Assembly (NCBI GenBank): GCA_001770415.1
Contig: MEQX01000093.1
Coordinates: forward strand, 40,507-104,506
Direction: 5' to 3'
Source: Betaproteobacteria bacterium RIFCSPLOWO2_02_FULL_63_19
GTDB lineage: Bacteria > Pseudomonadota > Gammaproteobacteria > Burkholderiales > SG8-39
DNA: 64,000 bases
How positions within the stretch are numbered: the stretch's first letter is position 1; each line of letters begins with the position of its first letter. The position numbers and the translations under genes are program-made. Positions 47,545 through 55,862 of this stretch are shown here, one piece after another. Below the pieces are notes generated by a model. That model was given only the letters and a program-made list of their open reading frames with translations. It did not search any database and had not been told where the DNA came from.

Positions 47545-47663
47545 AGGGCAGACAAACGCTTATCTGCCCTCGCTCGACTGAGTAGAGCTCGTTACAAAGC
47601 AAGGGGATGTATCCCCTCGGACTTCCCAAAGTCGGGGGCTCTCGGTCATTCTGAAATGCCCCC
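47545..47663 (-). other. Three stem-loops between oxc and frc
   Basis: The 146-bp gap holds AGGGCAGA/TCTGCCCT (47545-47570), the tight hairpin AGGGGA-TGTA-TCCCCT (47602-47617) and GGGGGC/GCCCCC (47634-47663). None is followed by a T-run on the minus strand, so they are more likely mRNA-processing or stability elements than terminators. Confidence 0.55.
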
Positions 47664-47670
47664 TTGATAT

Positions 47671-49392
47671 CTATTTTTTCTTCGCGCTCTGCGGATTCAG
47701 ACTCGTGATGCGACCACTTTCGGTACCAGCGGATTCATCAATAACAGCATTGATTAGCGTGGGTTTGCGCGAGCCGATGGCTTGTTCCATTGCTCTACGA
47801 AGGTCCGCCGTTGTCGTGGCGTGCACGCCGACGCCGCCGAACGCTTCCATCAGCTTGTCATAGCGCGCACCCTTGATGAACACGGTAGGCGCGACATCGG
47901 TGCCGCCTGCCGGATTCACATCGGTGCCGCCATAGACGCCGTTGTTGTTGAATACCACAACGCAAACCGGCAGATTGTAACGGCAGATGGTCTCGACTTC
48001 CATGCCGGAGAAGCCGAAAGCGCTGTCGCCCTCAATGGCAATCACCGGCTGGCCGCTGACCACCGCGGCCGCGACCGAGAAGCCCATGCCGATGCCCATG
48101 ATGCCCCAGGTGCCGACGTCCAAGCGCTTTCGCGGCTTGGCCATGTCGACGATGCTACGTGTGAAATCCAGCGCGTTCGCGCCCTCGTTGACCAAGATCG
48201 CGTCGGGGTTGGCCCTGACGATGTCGCGCACCACGCTGAGCGCGCTGTGAAAGTTCATCGGGCTCGGATCCTTCGCCAGCGTCTCGGCCATCTTGGCGAC
48301 ATTCCCGGCTTTGCGCTCCGCGATGGCGCTGAGCCACTCTGCCGGCGGCTTGCGCCAGTTGGCGCCGATCCCGGCGAGCAGTGCCGACGCGCAGGAACCG
48401 ATGTCGCCGACCAGCGGCGCATCAACGCGCACGTTGCTGTCTGCCTCCTGCGGCCAAATATCGACCTGTATGAACTTCTGGCCGCCCCACGCCTTGCGGT
48501 CCTTGCCGCCCCAGGTCTTGCCCTTGCCGTGCGAGAGCAGCCAGTTTAGACGGGCGCCCACCAGCATCACCACATCGGCCGCGGGCAGCACATAGGAACG
48601 GGCCGCGGCCGCAGACTGCTGATGCCAGTCGGGCAGCAGGCCCTTGGCCATGGACATGGGCAGATAGGGGATGCCGGTCCTCTCAACCAGCGCGCGAATG
48701 TCCGCGTCGGCTTGGGCATAAGCCGCGCCCTTGCCCAGAATAATGAGCGGACGCTTGGCGCCCTCGAGCAAGGCAAGGGCGCGCCGCACTGCGTCTTCGG
48801 CCGGGATCTGGCGCGGTGCCGGATCAACCACCTTAATCAGGGACTTCCTGCCAGCTTCCGCATCCATGGTCTGTCCGAACAGCTTCGCCGGCAGGTCCAG
48901 GTAGACACCGCCCGGGCGGCCGGAGACGGCCGCACGGATCGCACGTGCGATGCCCACACCGATGTCCTCGGCATGCAAAACGCGGAAGCAAGCTTTGGAC
49001 AACGGCTTGGCGACCGCCAGCTGGTCCATTTCCTCGTAATCGCCCTGCTGCAGATCGACTATCTCCCGCTCGCTGGAACCGCTGATCAGAATCATCGGGA
49101 AGCAATTGGTGGTGGCGTTCGCCAAGGCGGTCAGACCGTTGAGGAAACCAGGCGCGGACACCGTCAAGCAAATGCCCGGCTTTTGTGTCATGAAGCCGGC
49201 GATTGCGGCAGCGTTGCCGGCGTTTTGCTCATGGCGGAACGAGATCACGCGCATGCCTTCGGCCTGCGCCCTGCGGGCCAGGTCGGTGATCGGAATACCG
49301 GGCAGCCCGAATATCGTGTCGAGACCGTTGAGTTTGAGGGCGTCGATGACCAGTTGAAAGCCGTCGGTCACTTCCTGTGCATTGGTTGTCAT
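47671..49392 (-). CDS. oxc: Oxalyl-CoA decarboxylase
   Basis: A 573-aa thiamine-diphosphate enzyme that decarboxylates oxalyl-CoA to formyl-CoA and CO2. Length matches the Oxalobacter enzyme (568 aa). The ThDP-activating Glu55 is in [37 protein letters not shown] and [20 protein letters not shown] are typical of Oxc. The metal-binding [19 protein letters not shown] is followed by FNNNGVYGG. The ADP-binding middle domain is also present. ATG 49390-49392 gives the family-like start [15 protein letters not shown]; the frame is open further upstream without support. It is first in the oxc-frc-formyltransferase operon and divergent from the Crp/Fnr regulator. Confidence 0.95.
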   Translation of the reverse strand: MTTNAQEVTDGFQLVIDALKLNGLDTIFGLPGIPITDLARRAQAEGMRVISFRHEQNAGNAAAIAGFMTQKPGICLTVSAPGFLNGLTALANATTNCFPMILISGSSEREIVDLQQGDYEEMDQLAVAKPLSKACFRVLHAEDIGVGIARAIRAAVSGRPGGVYLDLPAKLFGQTMDAEAGRKSLIKVVDPAPRQIPAEDAVRRALALLEGAKRPLIILGKGAAYAQADADIRALVERTGIPYLPMSMAKGLLPDWHQQSAAAARSYVLPAADVVMLVGARLNWLLSHGKGKTWGGKDRKAWGGQKFIQVDIWPQEADSNVRVDAPLVGDIGSCASALLAGIGANWRKPPAEWLSAIAERKAGNVAKMAETLAKDPSPMNFHSALSVVRDIVRANPDAILVNEGANALDFTRSIVDMAKPRKRLDVGTWGIMGIGMGFSVAAAVVSGQPVIAIEGDSAFGFSGMEVETICRYNLPVCVVVFNNNGVYGGTDVNPAGGTDVAPTVFIKGARYDKLMEAFGGVGVHATTTADLRRAMEQAIGSRKPTLINAVIDESAGTESGRITSLNPQSAKKK

Positions 49393-49755
49393 ACCCGTGA
49401 TGACTCCTGATCTTACCGTCGATTGAATGAGCGCTTTCCCAGCAGCCGCCATGGTCAAATGCAAAAGACCGCATTTCCTTACATCGGCGTAGAACCAAGC
49501 CGCTGGTTGCGCCTGACGTCGTCTCGCATGGGTTTCGTGGCGTCGAATTCCGCGCCGCTTACTCGCTGAAGGACACCTCCTGCGGCGAGCTTCGGTCTAA
49601 CAGCTCCCTTGATTCACGCCTCGCCTGCCCGCGAACTCCTTACGTCGGCTGCATGTCATTTCCAAGGCCTGGTTCAAGACCTGTGAGTCTACGGACGGTC
49701 CGTGGATAAGGCCTTGACTGCGGTCAATATTTCGCGCTAACTACGCGTGCCGACC
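49393..49755. promoter_or_regulatory. Divergent promoter region between oxc and Crp/Fnr gene
   Basis: A 363-bp region without a gene. It contains the palindrome at 49714-49727. For transcription toward oxc, a TAGACT hexamer (49686-49691, minus strand) sits exactly where a -10 would be if the palindrome were a class II site; this gives a leader of about 290 nt. The rest of the leader region shows nothing I can name. Confidence 0.55.
49714..49727. promoter_or_regulatory. Crp/Fnr-type operator TTGAC-N4-GTCAA (site 1)
   Basis: Perfect palindrome TTGACTGCGGTCAA. It is centred 35 bp before the ATG of the regulator gene, too close to activate it, so autorepression is likely there. Toward oxc the geometry fits activation. 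Confidence 0.75.
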
Positions 49756-50376
49756 ATGTCTTCGATCGCGACCCACCCCCAACGCAACACGATACGGCTG
49801 CAACTCAAGCAGAACCTCATCCTGCGCGAAATGCCGGTCAGGGCATTCGAGGAACTTGAGCGGGAACTGGAAATTGCCGAATTCCGCAAGGGCGAACCGT
49901 TGGTGCGTCAGGGCGCGACCGGGATGGAGCAGTTTTTCGTCCTGGACGGGATACTCAAGCGCGTGGTCAGCAATCCCCAAGGCAAGGAGATGATCCTGCG
50001 TTTCGCGGCGGAAACCGACATGGACACCTCCTATGCGGCCTGGCGGCTGAAGACCCCTGTTCCCTACAGCATCGTCGCCGTCACGCGAACCCGCGTCGCC
50101 AAACTCTCCATGCCCCACTGGGTGGAATTTCTCGACCGGCACAACGATGTGAAACTGCGGTTCGAATACGAGGTTATGCGGCTGATGTCCGAAGTCATGG
50201 CGCACACCATCACGCTGCATCTCCTAGATGCGCCGGGGCGGCTGGCCCGATTCATCCGCAAGCACCGGGATCTGCTCGATCGGATCCCGAAAAAAGAGCT
50301 CGCGTCGTACCTCAATCTGACGCCCGAGACGCTGTCGCGCCTCAAGCGAACCAGTGGGGGACCTCCTAGACGCTAG
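49756..50376 (+). CDS. Crp/Fnr-family transcriptional regulator
   Basis: A 206-aa regulator with an N-terminal cNMP-binding-like sensor domain (FRKGEPLVRQGATGMEQFFV) and a C-terminal helix-turn-helix (IPKKELASYLNLTPETLSRL). The recognition helix has E-x-x-S-R as in FNR, the residues that read TTGA half-sites. There is no Cys at all, so it is not an iron-sulphur FNR; the ligand is unknown. The C-terminus after the HTH is short (KRTSGGPPRR). ATG 49756 and GTG 49747 are both possible starts, neither with a clear ribosome-binding site. Matching TTGAC-N4-GTCAA sites stand in front of itself and of the formate genes. Confidence 0.88.
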   Translation: MSSIATHPQRNTIRLQLKQNLILREMPVRAFEELERELEIAEFRKGEPLVRQGATGMEQFFVLDGILKRVVSNPQGKEMILRFAAETDMDTSYAAWRLKTPVPYSIVAVTRTRVAKLSMPHWVEFLDRHNDVKLRFEYEVMRLMSEVMAHTITLHLLDAPGRLARFIRKHRDLLDRIPKKELASYLNLTPETLSRLKRTSGGPPRR

Positions 50377-50437
50377 CCAGCGAAGCGAGGAAAGCTTCTG
50401 GCGGGTTTTCGGCTCGGCCGCTTTGTACCCTTCTTCG

Positions 50438-51958
50438 TCACTCTCGGCGCAGCCTGTTCCTCAGTAGCGCAACTGCGCCCGACGCCATGGGCCAAAACAG
50501 CAGGATCAGCGCAAGGCTCGTGAGGCCACCAACCAGCTTGTTGGAAAAGAAGATCGACATGTCGCCATGCGACATCAACATCGCCTGCCGGAACGAGGCC
50601 TCCGCCCGGTCACCAAGCACGACGGCCAGTACCAACGGCGCGAGCGGATACCTGACTTTCTTAAACAGGTAGCCGATGATGCCAAAGACAACCATCATGT
50701 AGATGTCGAAGGTCGCGTTGTGCACCGTATAGGACCCGATCGCACAAATGACGATAATGATCGGCGCAATCACCGAAAACGGAATCCTCAGGATGGCCGC
50801 AAACAGAGGGACACAAGTCAGCACCACGATCAGCCCGGCCACGTTGCCGAGGTACATCGAGGCGATCAGGCCCCAGACGAAATTCTTTTGCTCGACAAAC
50901 AGCAGGGGCCCGGGCTCCAGCCCCCAGATCAGCAGGCCCCCAAGCAGCACGGCCGCCGTCGGCGAACCCGGAACGCCCAGAGTGAGCATCGGCAACAGTG
51001 CGGACGTGCCGGCGGCGTGCGCGGCTGTCTCCGGCGCCACGACTCCCTCGACCACGCCGCTGCCGAACTTTTCGCCGTCCTTCGAGAAGCGCATTGCCGT
51101 GCCGTAACTCATGAACGACGCCGGCGTCGCGCCGCCCGGAACGATGCCCATAAAACAGCCTATCGTCGCCGAACGCAGCGACGTAATCCAGTACCTCGGC
51201 AACTCTCTCCACGTCTCGAACACCACCTTGACGTTGATTCTTGCCGATGCGCCCTTGAACTCGAGCCCTTCTTCAAGAGTCAGGAGAATCTCACCGATGC
51301 CGAACAATCCGATCACCGCGACCAAGAAGTCGAAACCCGTCAGCAGGGTGGCCGTACCGAACGTCAGGCGCAGCGTTCCAGTCACGGTGTCGGTTCCAAC
51401 CGCAGCAAGCGCGAATCCAAGCATCATCGCGACAATGGTCTTGAACGGCGCCTCCTTGCTCATGCCGACAAAGGCGCAAAAAGTAAGCAGATACACTCCG
51501 AAGAACTCGGGCGGGCCGAACTCCAGTGCGAATTCGGCGACGATCGGAGACAGGAAAGTGATAACGATCACGCCGACGGCTGCGCCGACGAACGACGAAG
51601 TGAAGGCCGCGGTCAACGCTGTGCCCGCGCGCCCTTTCTGCGCAAGCGGGTAGCCGTCGAAAGTGGTCGCAACGGACCACGGCTCGCCGGGGATGTTGAA
51701 CAGGATCGATGTAATTGCTCCGCCGAACAACGCCCCCCAGTAAATACATGACAGCAGGATGATTGCGGAAGTCTGTCCGCCCGGGGTCTGAGCCATCGAA
51801 AAAGTGAGCGGCAGCAGAATTGCGACGCCGTTGGCCCCGCCCAGACCGGGGAGCACCCCGATGATGACGCCAAGAATCACGCCGGCGAACATCAGCGCGA
51901 TGTTGGTGAAGGAGAGTGCAACGGAAAACCCCTGCAGCAGCGAATTGAGCGCCTCCAT
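50438..51958 (-). CDS. Tripartite tricarboxylate transporter, large membrane subunit TctA
   Basis: A 506-aa inner-membrane permease of the TctA family with about 11-12 helices. Typical blocks: GVILGVIIGVLPGLGGANGV, CIYWGALFGGAITSILFNIP, GEPWSVATTFDGYPLAQKG and GIVPGGATPASFMSYGTA. With the small subunit and the periplasmic binding protein upstream it would import a carboxylate using the ion gradient. The operon order is binding protein, TctB, TctA. Given the neighbours, oxalate or another short carboxylate is a possible substrate, but family members vary widely in specificity. Confidence 0.93.
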   Translation of the reverse strand: MEALNSLLQGFSVALSFTNIALMFAGVILGVIIGVLPGLGGANGVAILLPLTFSMAQTPGGQTSAIILLSCIYWGALFGGAITSILFNIPGEPWSVATTFDGYPLAQKGRAGTALTAAFTSSFVGAAVGVIVITFLSPIVAEFALEFGPPEFFGVYLLTFCAFVGMSKEAPFKTIVAMMLGFALAAVGTDTVTGTLRLTFGTATLLTGFDFLVAVIGLFGIGEILLTLEEGLEFKGASARINVKVVFETWRELPRYWITSLRSATIGCFMGIVPGGATPASFMSYGTAMRFSKDGEKFGSGVVEGVVAPETAAHAAGTSALLPMLTLGVPGSPTAAVLLGGLLIWGLEPGPLLFVEQKNFVWGLIASMYLGNVAGLIVVLTCVPLFAAILRIPFSVIAPIIIVICAIGSYTVHNATFDIYMMVVFGIIGYLFKKVRYPLAPLVLAVVLGDRAEASFRQAMLMSHGDMSIFFSNKLVGGLTSLALILLFWPMASGAVALLRNRLRRE

Positions 51959-51976
51959 TCCGGTTCCCCGCCGTGC

Positions 51977-52480
51977 CTACGCAATGCCGAGCAGGGACTC
52001 GATGGGCCCCTTCGGCAACGGGACTTGGAACCATAGCTCAAACACCGAGTAGAAGAACACGCTGGTGCCCACGCTCACGAGCAGCGCTTTCCACCATGGG
52101 TACTTACCCAACCAAAGCATAAAAGACGCTATGTAGAGGATCGACGGCACATAGATTCCCAGCCATCCGACCAGTCCAACATAAACGGCCGACGGCACCA
52201 GCACGCTGAGAACCAGCTTGAGCTGGCCGACCTTGACGAAAGCCCTGCCTTTCTTGCCTGCCAGAAGCGCGGTGACGAAATTGACAATTGACGCGAAGCA
52301 TATGATCAGACCGACGTAAAACGGGAAGTAGCCCGTTTGAGGGCCGTCCTCGACCCATCTCGCCCCGAGGCGCCAGCTGTCGAATGCCACGATCGCGCCA
52401 AGCACGAAAGTAAACCCGGCAATCACCAGTTCCGCGGTCTTTTCGCCCAGCGCAGCGCGCTTGTCGTTCGCTTCAGACAT
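51977..52480 (-). CDS. Tripartite tricarboxylate transporter, small membrane subunit TctB
   Basis: A 167-aa membrane protein with four predicted helices, the TctB layout. Recognisable parts are ELVIAGFTFVLGAIVAFDSW, the GPQTGYFPFYVGLIICFASI segment (typical G-x-FP motif) and the last helix pair. It lies 18 bp upstream of tctA and 79 bp downstream of the binding-protein gene. Confidence 0.9.
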   Translation of the reverse strand: MSEANDKRAALGEKTAELVIAGFTFVLGAIVAFDSWRLGARWVEDGPQTGYFPFYVGLIICFASIVNFVTALLAGKKGRAFVKVGQLKLVLSVLVPSAVYVGLVGWLGIYVPSILYIASFMLWLGKYPWWKALLVSVGTSVFFYSVFELWFQVPLPKGPIESLLGIA

Positions 52481-52559
52481 CGAACCCCCTCCTCCCGACG
52501 CGAACGCGGCGCGCCGTTCTGGCCGGCGCGCCGCGGATACCTGCCGTTACTCGCTACTA

Positions 52560-53588
52560 CTACTTCTTCTGCCCGGCCATGAATCCAGCGGCCTTCATGA
52601 GCGCGATGTGCTCGGCCTCCGCCTTGGCGACCCAGTCGGCGTATTCCTGCCCCTCCATGCTGGTCTGGTTGAACGCTCCTTTGGCCATCAACGCCTTCCA
52701 TTCCGAAGTCTCGCGCACCTTTCTTAGAAGATTGATGTAGTAGGAGACTTGATCCGGCGTCACCCCGCCAGCCATAAAGATACCGCGCAGCATCAGGTAG
52801 TTGACGTCGAGCCCCGTTTCCTTACAGGTCGGGATATCGTGCCAACTCATCGTGCTCGTCATTTTTTCCTTGTACGGTATGCGCTGAGTGTCGAACACGC
52901 ACAGTGGGCGCAGCTTGCCGCCGCGCCAGTGCGCAACCGCTTCGATCGGATTGTTGACCGAGGAATTGACGTGCTTGCCGACCAGCTGCACCGCAACGGT
53001 GCCGCCGCCCTTGAACGGGATGTAGGTGAATTTCACCCCAGTCCGCTTCTCGATCGCGGCCGTGATGATCTGGTCTTCCTGCTTGGAACCGGTGCCGCCC
53101 ATGTTCATCTTGCCGGGGCCGGCCTTCTTCACCGCGGCGATGTAATCCTTCGCGCTCTTATACGGAGTATCGGCGTTGACCCAAAGCACGAACTCGTCCA
53201 GCGCCAGCATCTTGACCGGGGTCAGATCGCGCCAGTTGAACGGTACCCCGGTGGCGAGCGGCGTCGTAAACAAGTTGGACAACGTAATAATGATCTTGTG
53301 CGGATCTCCCTTTGAACTCTTGACGTCGAGAAAGCCTTCCGCGCCAGACCCACCTCTCTTGTTGATCACCACCATAGGCTGCTTCATCAGGTTGTACTTG
53401 GCGACAATCCCCTGGATGGCCCGCGCCATCTGGTCAGCGCCGCCGCCGGTACCGGCCGGCACGATGAATTCAACCGTCTTTGTCGGCTGCCAGCCCTGGG
53501 CCAACGCGGGGACCGTCACGGCGCCCAACAGCGCCGCTCCGGCGCTAATCAACGTCCCGAAACGGGATACAGAAGTAAAGGGATTCAT
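52560..53588 (-). CDS. Tripartite tricarboxylate transporter, periplasmic binding protein TctC
   Basis: A 342-aa periplasmic solute receptor (Bug/TctC family). A signal peptide (about 1-30, cut after VPALA) is followed by WQPTKTVEFIVPAGTGGGAD and later GGTGSKQEDQIITAAIEKRT, both typical of Bug proteins. Ligand-binding loops are complete. It is the first gene of the tctCBA operon. Bug proteins bind very diverse carboxylates, so the substrate remains open; the oxalate genes nearby make a dicarboxylate plausible. Confidence 0.92.
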   Translation of the reverse strand: MNPFTSVSRFGTLISAGAALLGAVTVPALAQGWQPTKTVEFIVPAGTGGGADQMARAIQGIVAKYNLMKQPMVVINKRGGSGAEGFLDVKSSKGDPHKIIITLSNLFTTPLATGVPFNWRDLTPVKMLALDEFVLWVNADTPYKSAKDYIAAVKKAGPGKMNMGGTGSKQEDQIITAAIEKRTGVKFTYIPFKGGGTVAVQLVGKHVNSSVNNPIEAVAHWRGGKLRPLCVFDTQRIPYKEKMTSTMSWHDIPTCKETGLDVNYLMLRGIFMAGGVTPDQVSYYINLLRKVRETSEWKALMAKGAFNQTSMEGQEYADWVAKAEAEHIALMKAAGFMAGQKK

Positions 53589-53901
53589 ATAATCTCCTCG
53601 TTAGGTGGAGTCGATCTTATGATTGCACGTCGACGTTCTGCTTTTGTCCAAAAAAGTGGTGCGGACCCGACCTTACCAATCACGATCACGGCGCATTATT
53701 ATGAACTCTCGACGCCCGGCAAAGCTCTGATTCGCGTGAATGCGCGCGAAACGGGTCCCGCACGAATTCTACATCACTTCCAGCGCACCGGGGCTTCGCC
53801 GAAACCGGTCGCGGTCGCGCCGGAATGGATATTGCCGATCTACTTCACGGGCGGCATGGGTACGTCAACCATGTGCGGCATCCGGTTCGAACTCGGCGGC
53901 C
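53589..53901. other. Intergenic region between tctC and ftfL
   Basis: About 310 bp without a supported gene. Promoter elements for tctCBA should lie here. I found no TTGAC-N4-GTCAA palindrome and no clear terminator for ftfL. Confidence 0.5.
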
Positions 53902-55578
53902 TCAAAACAGTCCCACCACCTTCCCGTCGTCGTCCAGATCGATCTTGCACGCGGAGGGGACTTTGGGCAGGCCCGGCATGGTCATGATGTCCCCGCACAC
54001 CATGACAACGAACTCAGCCCCGGCAGCCAAGCGCACCTCGCGCACGTTGATGACGTGACCCGACGGAGCGCCGCGCAGTTGCGGATCGGTGGAAAATGAG
54101 TACTGCGTCTTCGCGACGCACACCGGGTAGTGTCCGTAGCCTTCGTCCTGCAACCGCTTTATCTGCGCGCGCACCTTGCTGTCGGCAGTCACTTCGCTTG
54201 CGCCGTAGATCTTGGTGGCGATGGCGCTAACCTTTTCCCATAGCGAGGCACTGTCTTCGTAGACAAACTTGAAGCTCGGGGGCGTCCTCTCGATCATTTT
54301 TACCACTGTTCGAGCGACCTCCTCTGCGCCCTTCCCGCCTTGCGCCCAGTGGCGCGCCAGCACCACCGGGGCGTGATGGTGGGCCATGCGCTTTTTCAGG
54401 AGATCAACTTCGCGGTCGGTATCGAACGTGAAGTGGTTGATCGACACCACGCAGGGAAGTCCGTAGTGGTTGCGCACATTGTTTACGTGGCGCTCAAGGT
54501 TGGCGATGCCCTTTTCCAGTGCGTCGAGGTTCTCGACGTTGAGTGACTTCGGATCGACGCCGCCGTGGTACTTCAGCGCGCGCAGCGTGGCTACGATGAC
54601 CACGGCATCGGGTCGCAACCCGGACTTTCGGCACTTGATGTCGACGAATTTCTCCGCCCCCAGGTCCGCGCCGAATCCGGCCTCGGTCACCACGTAATCG
54701 GCCAGCTTGAGCGCCGTGCGCGTGGCGATCACGGAATTGCAGCCGTGGGCGATATTCGCAAACGGGCCACCGTGTATGAATGCCGGGTTGTTCTCCAGCG
54801 TCTGCACCAGGTTGGGCTTGAGCGCATCCTTCAGCAGCACTGTCATCGCGCCGTGCGCTCCCAGCTCGCGCGCAAGAATGGGCCGTTGATCGCGTGCATA
54901 CCCGGCGACGATATTACCCAGACGCTCTTTCAGATCCTTGAGCGAAGTCGCAAGACAAAAGATCGCCATTACCTCGGAGGCGACCACAATGTCGAATCCG
55001 TCCTGGCGCGGAAATCCGTTACCCGGCCCGCCAAGAGAAACGACGATCTCCCGCAACGCCCGGTCGTTCATGTCCACGACCCGCTTCCAAGCGATTCGGC
55101 GCACGTCAAATCCGAGTTCGTTGCCCTGGTGAATGTGGTTATCAACCATCGCGGCGAGCAGGTTGTTCGCAAGCCCTATGGCGTTGAAGTCCCCCGTGAA
55201 GTGAAGGTTGATATCCTCCATCGGCACCACCTGCGCATAGCCGCCCCCTGCGGCCCCGCCCTTCATGCCGAATACCGGTCCCAGCGAAGGCTCGCGAAGG
55301 CATATCGCCGCCTTCTTGCCGATCTGGTTGAGCGCGTCCCCGAGTCCCACCGTAGTCGTGGTCTTGCCCTCGCCCGCAGGGGTGGGGCTAATCGCGGTGA
55401 CCAGGATCAGCTTGCCCTCGGGCCTGTCCTTCAACGTCTCGAGATAGTCAAGTGAGACTTTGGCTTTGTAATGGCCGTAGGGCTCCAGGTTGTCGTCGGC
55501 GATGCCGAGTTTGTCCAGGGCCACTTTCGAAATGCGCTGCAGTTTCGCCTTCTGGGCGATTTCAATGTCGCTGGGCAT
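53902..55578 (-). CDS. ftfL: Formate-tetrahydrofolate ligase
   Basis: A 558-aa ATP-dependent ligase that makes 10-formyl-THF from formate and tetrahydrofolate. The P-loop [20 protein letters not shown] is present, as are [40 protein letters not shown] and the C-terminal [20 protein letters not shown]. The length fits the family. AGGAG lies 8 nt upstream of the ATG. Its promoter region has a TTGAC-N4-GTCAA site and a -10 at the exact class II distance. It links the formate produced from oxalate to serine and purine synthesis. Confidence 0.96.
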   Translation of the reverse strand: MPSDIEIAQKAKLQRISKVALDKLGIADDNLEPYGHYKAKVSLDYLETLKDRPEGKLILVTAISPTPAGEGKTTTTVGLGDALNQIGKKAAICLREPSLGPVFGMKGGAAGGGYAQVVPMEDINLHFTGDFNAIGLANNLLAAMVDNHIHQGNELGFDVRRIAWKRVVDMNDRALREIVVSLGGPGNGFPRQDGFDIVVASEVMAIFCLATSLKDLKERLGNIVAGYARDQRPILARELGAHGAMTVLLKDALKPNLVQTLENNPAFIHGGPFANIAHGCNSVIATRTALKLADYVVTEAGFGADLGAEKFVDIKCRKSGLRPDAVVIVATLRALKYHGGVDPKSLNVENLDALEKGIANLERHVNNVRNHYGLPCVVSINHFTFDTDREVDLLKKRMAHHHAPVVLARHWAQGGKGAEEVARTVVKMIERTPPSFKFVYEDSASLWEKVSAIATKIYGASEVTADSKVRAQIKRLQDEGYGHYPVCVAKTQYSFSTDPQLRGAPSGHVINVREVRLAAGAEFVVMVCGDIMTMPGLPKVPSACKIDLDDDGKVVGLF

Positions 55579-55622
55579 GCATATCTCCTGCGGGCTCGCG
55601 CCCTCGTAATCGGGTCGGACGC

Positions 55623-55628
55623 ACTATA
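55623..55628 (-). promoter_or_regulatory. Predicted -10 element of ftfL
   Basis: TATAGT on the minus strand places the start of transcription near 55616. The palindrome at 55651-55664 is then centred at -41.5. Confidence 0.65.
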
Positions 55629-55650
55629 GGCGCGGGTCGCGTTGCTCTCA

Positions 55651-55664
55651 TTGACCGCCGTCAA
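55651..55664. promoter_or_regulatory. Crp/Fnr-type operator TTGAC-N4-GTCAA (site 2)
   Basis: Perfect palindrome TTGACCGCCGTCAA upstream of ftfL. Centre 55657.5 lies 41.5 bp before the predicted start site, the classical distance for a class II Crp/Fnr activator. Confidence 0.82.
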
Positions 55665-55862
55665 GAGCGCCGACGCGCGCCCAAGACGGTTGAAAAGGGA
55701 CTTTCCTGAGCGGGGCGGACCAAAATCGCGTCCCCTTCTGCTGCCGTAACATCCCTGCTCTCCCAATCTTCTTCGTCGCATCTATGCGACGATCCGAAAT
55801 CGGGAAACTTACGAAACAAGTACGTTCTTCGCCAAAATCCGCAACGCGAAATGGATCGGGCT

